DNA of 7,106 bases from positions 1-7,106 of the forward strand of contig JAPPPH010000349.1 in assembly GCA_028817635.1 (NCBI GenBank), given 5' to 3'. A program made the position numbers and the translations under genes. This DNA is from Verrucomicrobiales bacterium. GTDB taxonomy: Bacteria; Verrucomicrobiota; Verrucomicrobiia; Limisphaerales; UBA1096. The first letter of the stretch is position 1, and each line of letters opens with the position of its first letter. Shown in pieces: positions 1-5,386 of this stretch. The notes under the pieces are model-generated. The model did no database searches. It was given only the letters and a program-made list of their open reading frames with translations, and was not told the origin of the DNA.

Positions 1-291
1 GAAAAACGGGATCATCCGTTCCATCGGCGAAAAGATGTCCGAGAAAATTTCAACAAATTCCGCGCGATTCCCTCGGAATCCGGCCCCGTCGCGGACGGCG
101 ACAAAAAACTCGTCGGTGGTGATCAGGCCGGATTCGTAATCAAACTGAATCGGCGAGTTGACCAGTTCCTGCACCCGCTCCAGCCCGGCTTCGCTGCGAT
201 CCGCAAACCGTCGAACCGCAATGCTGTAGTCGAAATCGACCAGCACTTTTCCAAGGTCGAACACGACCACTTTCGGGCGTGACACGCTCAC
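1..291 (-). CDS. HAD-superfamily phosphatase, YihX-like, partial (C-terminus outside window)
   Basis: Only the first 97 codons are in the window; the gene continues past the left edge. The protein starts VSVSRPKVVVFDLGKVLVDFD, in which Asp12 of FDLGKVL is the expected HAD nucleophile (motif I). The residue two positions later is Gly, not the usual Asp. This DLGxVx-D pattern is typical of the subgroup containing E. coli YihX (alpha-glucose-1-phosphatase), so it does not by itself mean the enzyme is dead. Residues from about 20 to 97 would be the start of the helical cap. The GTG start at 291 overlaps the recR stop in a GTGA arrangement, which indicates translational coupling at the end of the dnaX-ybaB-recR operon. 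A second in-frame GTG lies two codons downstream (285). The likely role is cytoplasmic hydrolysis of a small phosphorylated metabolite; the substrate cannot be read from this fragment. Confidence 0.8.
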   Translation of the reverse strand, partial: MSVSRPKVVVFDLGKVLVDFDYSIAVRRFADRSEAGLERVQELVNSPIQFDYESGLITTDEFFVAVRDGAGFRGNRAEFVEIFSDIFSPMERMIPFF

Positions 292-896
292 TGAATTTCC
301 AGTTCCCTCCTCCCCTCGAGCGCTTGGCTGAGCGTGAGTTCGTCAGCGTACTCCAGCCCGGTCCCGGCCGGCAGCCCGTGTGCAATGCGGGACACCTCCA
401 CTTCCTGCTTGGCCAAGCGCTTGGCCAAGTAATGGCTGGTGGCATCCCCCTCAACGTCGGTACCGAGCGCGATGATGACCTCGTCAATCCCGCCCTTGGC
501 CAAGCGCTGCTCGAGCGCGTCGATGCGCAACTCCTCCGGGCCAACACCGTTCATCGGAGAAATCTTGCCGCCAAGCACGTGATAGTGACCGCGAAACGCG
601 CCCGACTTTTCAACATTCAAAATATCGACCGCCCGTTCCACCACACAGAGCACGCGCTCGTCCCTCGCCGGGTTGGCGCAGATGGCGCAGGGCGTTTTTT
701 CGGCCAAGCCGCCGCACTGGTCGCACTCGACGATTTGTTGCCGGGACTCGACGAGCACACCCGCCAGGCGCGTGGCCCCGGCGGTGTCCGCCTGAATCAG
801 GTGAAGTGCCAATCGCTCCGCCGAGCGCGGGCCGATGCCGGGCAGCCGATTCAACTCGGCAACCAATGCCTCGAGCGGTTTGGGGAGCGAGGCCAC
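288..896 (-). CDS. recR: Recombination mediator protein RecR
   Basis: The 202-residue product has the usual RecR length (about 200). RecR acts with RecO (and RecF) to load RecA onto SSB-coated single-stranded DNA during gap repair. Visible parts in order: an N-terminal helix-hairpin-helix with LPGIGPRSAERLA (residues 18-30); a four-Cys zinc motif at C58, C61, C70 and C73; a Toprim domain from about residue 80, with the acidic E87 in CVVER and the GGKISPMNGVGPEEL stretch (109-123); and the C-terminal signature GLPAGTGLEYADELTLSQAL. The GTG start gives the normal N-terminus, but no Shine-Dalgarno is visible before it. The gene lies 10 nt after ybaB and overlaps the next HAD gene by 4 nt. Three copies of a palindromic DNA repeat lie inside it and give the peptides QRLAKGG and YLAKRLAKQ. 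The aligned length matches the E. coli protein as recalled, so these repeats replaced sequence and were not inserted. Confidence 0.97.
   Translation of the reverse strand: MASLPKPLEALVAELNRLPGIGPRSAERLALHLIQADTAGATRLAGVLVESRQQIVECDQCGGLAEKTPCAICANPARDERVLCVVERAVDILNVEKSGAFRGHYHVLGGKISPMNGVGPEELRIDALEQRLAKGGIDEVIIALGTDVEGDATSHYLAKRLAKQEVEVSRIAHGLPAGTGLEYADELTLSQALEGRRELEIQ
408..429. repeat. 22-bp perfect palindrome, double CTTGGCCAAG unit, inside recR
   Basis: Two CTTGGCCAAG units (408-417 and 420-429) joined by CG make a 22-bp sequence identical to its own reverse complement. With one flanking base on each side (407-430) it is identical to the copy at 3019-3042. On the recR strand it reads Leu-Ala-Lys-Arg-Leu-Ala-Lys. 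Confidence 0.9.
495..504. repeat. Single CTTGGCCAAG palindrome inside recR
   Basis: This perfect 10-bp palindrome is followed by CGC as in most other copies. It codes for Leu-Ala-Lys in the RecR segment EQRLAKGG. Confidence 0.85.
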
Positions 897-906
897 GGAG
901 GATCGA

Positions 907-1224
907 TCAGAGCCCGGGCAAACCCATCCCGCCCATGCCGCCAGTCAGCTTGCCCATCTCCGATGCCTGAATTTCCCTGCCCTGCTCAAGCGCCTGATTG
1001 ACGGCGCCCAGCACCATGTCCTCCAACATGGAAATGTCTTCGGCATCGACGGCGTCCGGATCGATCTTGATCGACTTCACTGTCCCGTCGCAGGTGGCGG
1101 TGACCTTCACGGCACCTCCCCCACTGGATGCCTCGACCTCCTTATCGGCCATCTGGGCCTGAGCTTCCTGCATCTGCCGCTGCATCTTCGCGGCCTGCTT
1201 CATCAATTTGCCTATGCTTGCCAT
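907..1224 (-). CDS. ybaB: YbaB/EbfC family nucleoid-associated protein
   Basis: The 105-residue protein matches the YbaB/EbfC family in size and layout. An N-terminal amphipathic helix rich in Lys, Gln and Met (MASIGKLMKQAAKMQRQMQE) is followed by a short beta region with VKVTATCDGTVKSIKIDP, then a helix with MLEDMVLGAVNQALEQG, and a flexible Gly/Met tail (GGMGGMG). Family members form dimers, bind DNA with little or modest sequence preference and are nearly always encoded between dnaX and recR, as here. The ATG start follows AGAGGG (1238-1233), a plausible Shine-Dalgarno 8 nt upstream that overlaps the dnaX stop codon. The space between it and the ATG is an A and seven T residues. The gap from dnaX is 12 nt, so co-transcription is expected. 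Confidence 0.95.
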   Translation of the reverse strand: MASIGKLMKQAAKMQRQMQEAQAQMADKEVEASSGGGAVKVTATCDGTVKSIKIDPDAVDAEDISMLEDMVLGAVNQALEQGREIQASEMGKLTGGMGGMGLPGL

Positions 1225-1236
1225 AAAAAAATCCCT

Positions 1237-2973
1237 CTATTTTCGCACCTCGACGATCCGGCCCTTGAACAACTCCAGCGCTTTTTGGATCAGCGGATCG
1301 TTTTTGAATTCCTCCGGGTTGATCTGTTCCGGCTTAGGCTCTTTTTTCGCCTTGGTCGACGAGGCGGCTTCCACCTCTGCAGCCGGTTCCGGCTCAGGCA
1401 GGTCGCCGATCGGTTCCAGCACCGGCTCAGGCACGCTGTCCTCCGGCGGCGGGTCGTCCACAAAACGAAACTGCACGCCGTCGTGGCCCAGTGCCTTAAT
1501 CTGCTCGGCCAACATCTCGTGGTTCCGCTGATTATCGACCAACGCCAGATGCTCGCCACTAAGCCCAACCACGAATATTCCCTTCTGAAACGAAACCGGC
1601 TGGGCACGCTGAAAGTAAGTCTGCGTGAACGGGCTTGCTTTGCTCGCCCCAGCCAAAAGCTGTTTCCACAACGCCTGCAGATCGTCTGCCGAAACCGGTT
1701 CTTTTGCCGTGGCTGGAGTAGCAGTCGGAGCGGGTGCAGGCTCGGGCTCCGGAGCCGGGGCAGCAGGCTTAGGGGCGGGTGCTGCCGCTGGGGTGGATTG
1801 CATTGGTGGGGGCGGACTGGCGGTGGGTGTGTCGGAGTCACGCAATTTTTGCAGTTGCCCAAGCACCTCGTCGATGCTCATCGCCCCCTTGGCCTGTGCC
1901 GCCTTGAGCAACGATACCTCGAGTAAAATTTTCTTGGACGTAGCCAAGCGCAGGCGTCCTTCGCAGTCGGTGAGTACATCCAGCACGCGGGACAGCGCCT
2001 GTTCGCTCGCCTGGCCAGTGCCATTCTTGAGTGCGTTGGCCTCGGCCTCGCTGATCTCCAGCATGCCGAGGTCGCCCTTGGACACAGTGTACACCAGCCG
2101 GTTTCGCATGTGCTCCAGCAGGTCGCCCACAAGCCGGCCGAGTTCCTTTCCCTGCCCGGCGAGCGCGTTGAGTTCGGTCAACACCGTCGTGGCGTCTCCC
2201 GCGAGGATGGCGTCCGCCAACGCGAACAACTGTTCCTGCGCCGTCAGGCCGAACATCGAGAGTACATCGGCTTCGTTGATGTTGTCCCCACAAAAACTGA
2301 TGAGCTGATCGAGCGCCGACTCGGCGTCGCGCATGCAGCCTTCCGCGCCGCGGGCGATCGCGTAAAGCGCCTCCTCGGCGGCGGTCACGTTTTCGTTCCC
2401 GCAAATGTACTTGAGATGTTCCGCGATGAGGTTAACCGGAATGCGCCGCAGGTCGTAGCGCTGGCAGCGCGACATGATGGTCGGCAGCACCTTCTCAGGC
2501 TCGGTGGTGGCGAACATGAACTTCACGTGCTCGGGCGGTTCCTCCAGCGTCTTAAGCAACGCATTGAACGCTTCCTTCGTGAGCATGTGCACCTCGTCGA
2601 TGATGTAGATTTTGAACTTCGACGAAGCCGGCGCGTACATCACCGTGTCGCGCAGTTCGCGGATCTCATCGATGCCACGATTGCTGGCGCCGTCGATCTC
2701 CAGCACGTCCATAGACCGCCCCTCGGCAATCTCCTGCGCCTTGGGGTCATCATCCGGGAAATCGACCTTCGGGCCGTCGGTGCAGTTGAGGCACTTGGCA
2801 AAAATCCGGGCCAGCGTGGTTTTGCCGGTGCCCCTTGGCCCGCAAAACAAATACGCGTGCGCGATCCGGTCGGTGCTGATGGCGTTGGCCAACGTCTGGC
2901 TGACGTGATCCTGACCGACGACATCGCTGAACCGTTGCGGACGGTATTTGCGAGCTATGACTTGGTAAGACAC
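1237..2973 (-). CDS. dnaX: DNA polymerase III subunit tau/gamma (clamp-loader ATPase)
   Basis: The product is 578 residues from the GTG at 2973, which gives the standard N-terminus MSYQVIARKYRPQRF. It is the motor of the clamp loader that places the beta sliding clamp on DNA at the replication fork. Visible: Walker A GPRGTGKT (45-52), Walker B IIDEVH (124-129), sensor 1 FATTEPE (154-160), the arginine-finger SRC motif (168-170) and sensor 2 near R215 in EGCMRDAESALDQ. The collar domain follows to about residue 375, then a Pro/Ala/Glu-rich linker (about 382-425), a C-terminal domain (428-506), a second low-complexity acidic linker, and an end ALELFKGRIVEVRK. Of the usual four-Cys zinc cluster only C64 (plus C61) is present; residues 68-80 are acidic instead. 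A TTG at 3015 would add 14 residues (MRFSVLRGGGRVSE) unlike the family. GGGAGG lies 13 nt before the GTG, and GGAG directly abuts it. Confidence 0.96.
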   Translation of the reverse strand: MSYQVIARKYRPQRFSDVVGQDHVSQTLANAISTDRIAHAYLFCGPRGTGKTTLARIFAKCLNCTDGPKVDFPDDDPKAQEIAEGRSMDVLEIDGASNRGIDEIRELRDTVMYAPASSKFKIYIIDEVHMLTKEAFNALLKTLEEPPEHVKFMFATTEPEKVLPTIMSRCQRYDLRRIPVNLIAEHLKYICGNENVTAAEEALYAIARGAEGCMRDAESALDQLISFCGDNINEADVLSMFGLTAQEQLFALADAILAGDATTVLTELNALAGQGKELGRLVGDLLEHMRNRLVYTVSKGDLGMLEISEAEANALKNGTGQASEQALSRVLDVLTDCEGRLRLATSKKILLEVSLLKAAQAKGAMSIDEVLGQLQKLRDSDTPTASPPPPMQSTPAAAPAPKPAAPAPEPEPAPAPTATPATAKEPVSADDLQALWKQLLAGASKASPFTQTYFQRAQPVSFQKGIFVVGLSGEHLALVDNQRNHEMLAEQIKALGHDGVQFRFVDDPPPEDSVPEPVLEPIGDLPEPEPAAEVEAASSTKAKKEPKPEQINPEEFKNDPLIQKALELFKGRIVEVRK

Positions 2974-3088
2974 CTCCGAGACCCTACCTCCCCCCCGCAA
3001 AACTGAAAAGCGCAATGAGCTTGGCCAAGCGCTTGGCCAAGTCCGAACTTGTCACGCCGGTCGGAATCTGGACACTGGGCGCGCGCAA
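2974..3088. promoter_or_regulatory. Divergent intergenic region between dnaX and the isomerase gene
   Basis: This 115-bp region separates two genes transcribed away from each other, so it must hold both 5' leaders and, unless transcription starts inside a gene, both promoters. Its centre is occupied by a 22-bp perfect palindrome (3020-3041) made of two CTTGGCCAAG units. I found no convincing -35/-10 pair on either strand. The best forward candidate is TTGTCA (3049-3054) with a poor GACACT 16 nt later (3071-3076). On the reverse strand, TTGGCC inside the palindrome is a possible -35 with no good -10. The regulatory role is inferred from position only. Confidence 0.5.
3020..3041. repeat. 22-bp perfect palindrome, double CTTGGCCAAG unit, in the dnaX/isomerase divergent region
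   Basis: Two units (3020-3029 and 3032-3041) are joined by CG. The 24 bases 3019-3042 are identical to 407-430 in recR. It lies about 46 bp upstream of the dnaX start and 47 bp upstream of the isomerase start, almost exactly in the middle of the divergent region. Confidence 0.9.
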
Positions 3089-3931
3089 ATGGCGCTCCCG
3101 AAGATGACACAACAAATCGAATCCCGCCTGGCTGTATGCAGTTGGTCGCTGCAGCCCGAGACCCCCGAGGCCCTGATCGCTAATCTCCGCGAAATCGGGC
3201 TTTCCCGCGTGCAACTGGCCCTCGACCCGCTCCGTGACAACCCGGATGCTTGGGAAAAAACGCCGGAACTATTCGCCGCCGCCGGCATCGAGATTGTCTC
3301 CGGCATGTTCGGCACAATCGGCGAGGACTACACCACGCTCGAGACAATCAAAGAAACCGGCGGCGTCCTGCCGGATCAGCATTGGGACGCCAACTGGGAG
3401 GGTATCCAAAAAATCGCTGACATCGCCGAGGGACTCGGGCTCAAGCTCGTCACCTTCCATGCCGGCTTCCTGCCGCATGAGGAGTCGGACCCCGGTTTTG
3501 CCAAGCTGATGGGCCGCATCGAGCAGATCGCCGAGCTATTTTCCGCCAAGGGCATCGACCTTGGTTTTGAGACCGGACAGGAAACCGCCGACACACTGAA
3601 GCTGTTCCTCGAGAAACTGAACCGGCCCAGCGTCGGCGTGAATTTCGACCCGGCGAACATGATCCTCTACGCCAAGGGCGATCCAATCGACGCGCTGAAC
3701 ACGCTCGCCCCTTTCCTCAAGCAGTGCCACATCAAGGACGCCACCCTGACGAAGGAACCGGGCACGTGGGGCGAGGAGGTCACCGTCGGCACCGGCGAAG
3801 TCGACTGGACGGCGTTTCTCACCACGCTCGATAAGCTCGGCTTTAAAGGCGACTGCTGCATCGAGCGCGAAGCCGGCGAGCAACGTATCGCCGACATTCG
3901 CACCGCCAAGGAATTCGTCACCCAACTCTGA
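3089..3931 (+). CDS. Sugar phosphate isomerase/epimerase (xylose isomerase-like TIM barrel)
   Basis: The 280-residue protein belongs to the AP-endonuclease-2/xylose isomerase-like TIM-barrel family, whose members isomerise, epimerise or dehydrate sugars and sugar derivatives with a divalent metal. The pattern of likely metal ligands is complete: E161 in LGFETGQE, D187 in NFDPAN, H214 in CHIKDA and E259 in CIERE. H124 in TFHAGFLPH is a further active-site candidate. Barrel strands can be seen at LAVCSWS (14-20), VQLALD (41-46), KLVTFHAG (119-126), IDLGFETG (156-163) and VGVNFDP (182-188). No signal peptide is present, so it should be cytoplasmic. ATG 3104 (MTQQIESRLAVCSW) is an equally plausible start; neither has a Shine-Dalgarno. 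The stop is 3 nt before the oxidoreductase ATG, so the two probably act in one sugar or cyclitol pathway. The exact substrate is not readable. Confidence 0.9.
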   Translation: MALPKMTQQIESRLAVCSWSLQPETPEALIANLREIGLSRVQLALDPLRDNPDAWEKTPELFAAAGIEIVSGMFGTIGEDYTTLETIKETGGVLPDQHWDANWEGIQKIADIAEGLGLKLVTFHAGFLPHEESDPGFAKLMGRIEQIAELFSAKGIDLGFETGQETADTLKLFLEKLNRPSVGVNFDPANMILYAKGDPIDALNTLAPFLKQCHIKDATLTKEPGTWGEEVTVGTGEVDWTAFLTTLDKLGFKGDCCIEREAGEQRIADIRTAKEFVTQL

Positions 3932-3934
3932 GCC

Positions 3935-4969
3935 ATGGCGAACGAAAACGTGAACATCGGCATCGTCGGGCTGGGCTTCATGGCCGTGATGCACATCCGC
4001 GCCTACCGCCAGGTGGAGGGCGCGAACATCGCCGCCATCTGCAACCCAAGCGGCAACCGGCTCAACGGCGACTTTAGCGACGTCTTCGGCAACCTCGACT
4101 CCGGCGACCCGGTCAAGCTCGACATGTCGCAGGTCAAGGCCTACCAGTCATTCGACGAACTGCTCGCGGACGACTCCATCGACGTCATCGACATCTGCGC
4201 CCCCACCCGCACACACGTGGAACTAACCAAGGCCGCGCTGGCCGCCGGCAAGCATGTCCTCTGCGAAAAACCACTCGCCCGCACGCTCGACGACGCCCGC
4301 GAGATCGCCGATGCCGCGGCGAATGCCAAGGGGCTTTTCATGACCGCCATGTGCCTTCGGTTCTGGCCGCAGTGGGCCTGGCTGAAGGAAGCCGTTGCCA
4401 GTGGCCGCTACGGCAAAGTACTCGGCGCGCACTTCCAGCGAATCGCCGAGCCGCCGGCGTGGGGCCAGGGCGCGTACTTCGACGGCGAAGTCTCCGGCGG
4501 CGGCTTGTTCGATCTGCACGTGCACGACACCGACTTTGTGCAGCATGTTTTCGGCAAACCCAAGTCGGTCTACTCGACCGGATTCACCAAGGTCAGCGGA
4601 GCGATCGACCACGTGCTCACGCAGTACGAGGTCGACTGCGGGGCCAAGGTCAGCGCCGAGGGCAGTTGGGCAATGACACCCGGTTGGGGCTTCAACATGT
4701 CCTACCGCTGTATTTTCGAGCGAGCCACAGCCGACTACGACATCGGCCGAGAGGACGAGCCGCTGCGCCTATTCGAGGAGGGCGGCGAAAAACAGGTGAT
4801 CGAGTGCGAGGGCGTGGACGGCTACGTCGGCGAAATGGAGCACCTCGTTGAGTGCGTCCGGCTTGGCCAAGCGCCCAGCGTCACGGCAGCGGACGGCCTG
4901 AGCGCGGTGGAAATCTGCACTGCCGAGGAAGAATCGGCCAAAACCGGCCAAATCGTCCCAATCAGCTAA
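3935..4969 (+). CDS. Gfo/Idh/MocA family NAD(P)-dependent oxidoreductase
   Basis: The 344-residue protein has an N-terminal Rossmann domain and a C-terminal alpha/beta domain of the Gfo/Idh/MocA family, which oxidise or reduce sugar and cyclitol carbons with NAD(P). The dinucleotide loop reads GIVGLGFMAVMH (9-20): the third glycine of GxGxxG is replaced by Ala17. The family EKP motif is present (CEKPLA, 110-115), and K112 is the usual catalytic lysine. The DLHVHDTDFV segment (193-202) supplies the His/Asp active-site residues, with H197 the best candidate. Residues from about 38 to 66 form an extension of the first beta-alpha region. No signal peptide or Tat motif is seen, so it is cytoplasmic. 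The gene starts 3 nt after the isomerase stop, implying coupling and a shared pathway. A copy of the CTTGGCCAAG palindrome codes for RLGQAP near the C-terminus, and another lies just after the stop. Confidence 0.94.
   Translation: MANENVNIGIVGLGFMAVMHIRAYRQVEGANIAAICNPSGNRLNGDFSDVFGNLDSGDPVKLDMSQVKAYQSFDELLADDSIDVIDICAPTRTHVELTKAALAAGKHVLCEKPLARTLDDAREIADAAANAKGLFMTAMCLRFWPQWAWLKEAVASGRYGKVLGAHFQRIAEPPAWGQGAYFDGEVSGGGLFDLHVHDTDFVQHVFGKPKSVYSTGFTKVSGAIDHVLTQYEVDCGAKVSAEGSWAMTPGWGFNMSYRCIFERATADYDIGREDEPLRLFEEGGEKQVIECEGVDGYVGEMEHLVECVRLGQAPSVTAADGLSAVEICTAEEESAKTGQIVPIS
4862..4871. repeat. Single CTTGGCCAAG palindrome near the end of the oxidoreductase gene
   Basis: The perfect 10-bp palindrome is flanked by G and CGC, as in the other copies. 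It is read in a different codon phase from the recR copies, giving Arg-Leu-Gly-Gln-Ala-Pro. Confidence 0.85.
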
Positions 4970-5059
4970 CCCGCTTGGCCAAGCGATGGATTTTGCTCAT
5001 TTTCGCCAAAAACCGCTTGTCCCGCTGGGCAATTGGTGTACTTTCTCCGCCCCTTTTTT
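4970..5059 (+). promoter_or_regulatory. rpmE upstream region
   Basis: The 90-nt gap between the oxidoreductase stop and the rpmE ATG begins with the 14-bp palindrome CGCTTGGCCAAGCG (4972-4985), followed a few bases later by TTTT (4991-4994). This could act as a weak terminator. A possible extended -10, TGG followed by TGTACT (5034-5042, 4 of 6 matches), lies 17 nt before the ATG, with no good -35 at a standard distance (TTGTCC at 5017-5022 is only 14 nt away). The leader ends in six T residues directly before the ATG and has no Shine-Dalgarno. The promoter assignment is tentative. Confidence 0.3.
4972..4985. repeat. 14-bp palindrome CGCTTGGCCAAGCG after the oxidoreductase stop
   Basis: This is the most symmetric single copy: the 10-bp core with CG on both sides, giving a 14-bp perfect palindrome. 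It starts 3 nt after the stop codon and is 113 bp from the copy inside the gene. Confidence 0.88.
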
Positions 5060-5320
5060 ATGAAGGCAGACATACATCCGGAATACGTGGAATCGGCCAT
5101 TCGCTGCGCCTGCGGCAATGAAATCAAGACGCGTTCCACCAAGCCCAACATTCTCATCGGCATCTGCAACGAGTGCCATCCGTTCTACACCGGCCAACAG
5201 AAATTCGTCGATACCGCCGGTCGTGTGGACAAATTCCAACAGCGCATGGCCAAGACCAAGGCAGCCCGCGAAGCCGCCAAGGCAGCCGCCGACCAGAAGC
5301 GCAAAAAGACAAGCCACTAG
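5060..5320 (+). CDS. rpmE: 50S ribosomal protein L31 (zinc-binding type)
   Basis: The 86-residue protein starts MKADIHPEYVESAIRCACGN, the standard L31 N-terminus. L31 bridges the large and small ribosomal subunits at the central protuberance. Four cysteines (C16, C18, C36, C39), in CAC and CNECHPFYTG, form the zinc site that defines the zinc-containing ('C+') type of L31. The core ends with GRVDKFQQRM (about residue 63). The remaining 23 residues are a Lys/Ala-rich basic tail (AKTKAAREAAKAAADQKRKK), longer than in E. coli L31 (70 residues), and probably contact rRNA. The ATG at 5060 is chosen because the family begins there; an in-frame upstream start at 5033 would add VYFLRPFF-type residues coded by the T-rich leader. 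No Shine-Dalgarno is visible. prfA follows, an order also known from other bacteria, with a hairpin between them. Confidence 0.96.
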   Translation: MKADIHPEYVESAIRCACGNEIKTRSTKPNILIGICNECHPFYTGQQKFVDTAGRVDKFQQRMAKTKAAREAAKAAADQKRKKTSH

Positions 5321-5336
5321 GCCAATTTCAGCAGAT

Positions 5337-5381
5337 CGCCCGCGGTGTACCCTCGTGTTCCCGCGGGCGTTCTCTATTTTT
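5337..5381 (+). terminator. Intrinsic terminator or attenuator between rpmE and prfA
   Basis: CGCCCGCGG (5337-5345) and CCGCGGGCG (5361-5369) form a perfect 9-bp, all-GC stem with a 15-nt loop. It is followed at once by the T-rich stretch TTCTCTATTTTT (5370-5381). This has the shape of a rho-independent terminator for rpmE. The T tract ends only 5 nt before the prfA ATG, so either prfA is reached by read-through or it has its own start point within or just after the hairpin. A TATTTT at 5375-5380, 6 nt before the ATG, could be a -10 element giving an almost leaderless prfA mRNA, but no -35 supports this. Confidence 0.6.
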
Positions 5382-5386
5382 GGAGC

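Noticed and set aside
279..1001. 240-codon open frame antisense to recR
   Set aside because: It mirrors recR, which has complete family motifs; the antisense protein has no domain signature.
1342..1347. Six-A run in the dnaX coding strand as a programmed frameshift site for a short gamma form
   Set aside because: The reading phase is AAA AAA G, not the A AAA AAG phase needed for -1 slippage. The run is short for polymerase slippage and lies near the C-terminus, so it would not yield a gamma-sized product.
835..1926. 363-codon open frame on the plus strand antisense to ybaB and dnaX
   Set aside because: It is opposite two well-supported genes, the translation is Arg/Leu/His-rich with no recognisable domain, and it reflects GC-rich codon bias of the real genes.
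2110..3006. 298-codon open frame antisense to the dnaX ATPase domain
   Set aside because: The opposite strand has Walker A, Walker B and SRC motifs in one frame; the antisense product is composition-driven.
2974..3015. Upstream TTG start for dnaX adding 14 residues
   Set aside because: The extra residues are coded by a poly-G stretch and do not resemble DnaX N-termini, whereas GTG 2973 gives the family start MSYQVIARKYRP.
2984..3214. 76-codon minus-strand frame across the divergent intergenic region
   Set aside because: It overlaps the start of the isomerase gene antisense, has no homology cue and includes the palindrome translated as LAKRLAK only by chance.
4351..4851. 166-codon out-of-frame plus-strand open frame inside the oxidoreductase gene
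   Set aside because: It is Arg-rich shadow translation of a gene with EKP and DLHVHD motifs in the main frame.
408..4985. CRISPR array or MITE explanation for the repeated palindromes
   Set aside because: Copies are too short, irregularly spaced over kilobases, have no spacers of constant length or target duplications, and do not change gene length in recR.
5033..5059. Upstream start for rpmE
   Set aside because: L31 proteins begin at MKxDIHP; the added hydrophobic residues come from the T-rich leader.
5345..5386. Upstream GTG start for prfA
   Set aside because: It lies within the terminator-like hairpin and T tract, and the added residues are unlike RF1.
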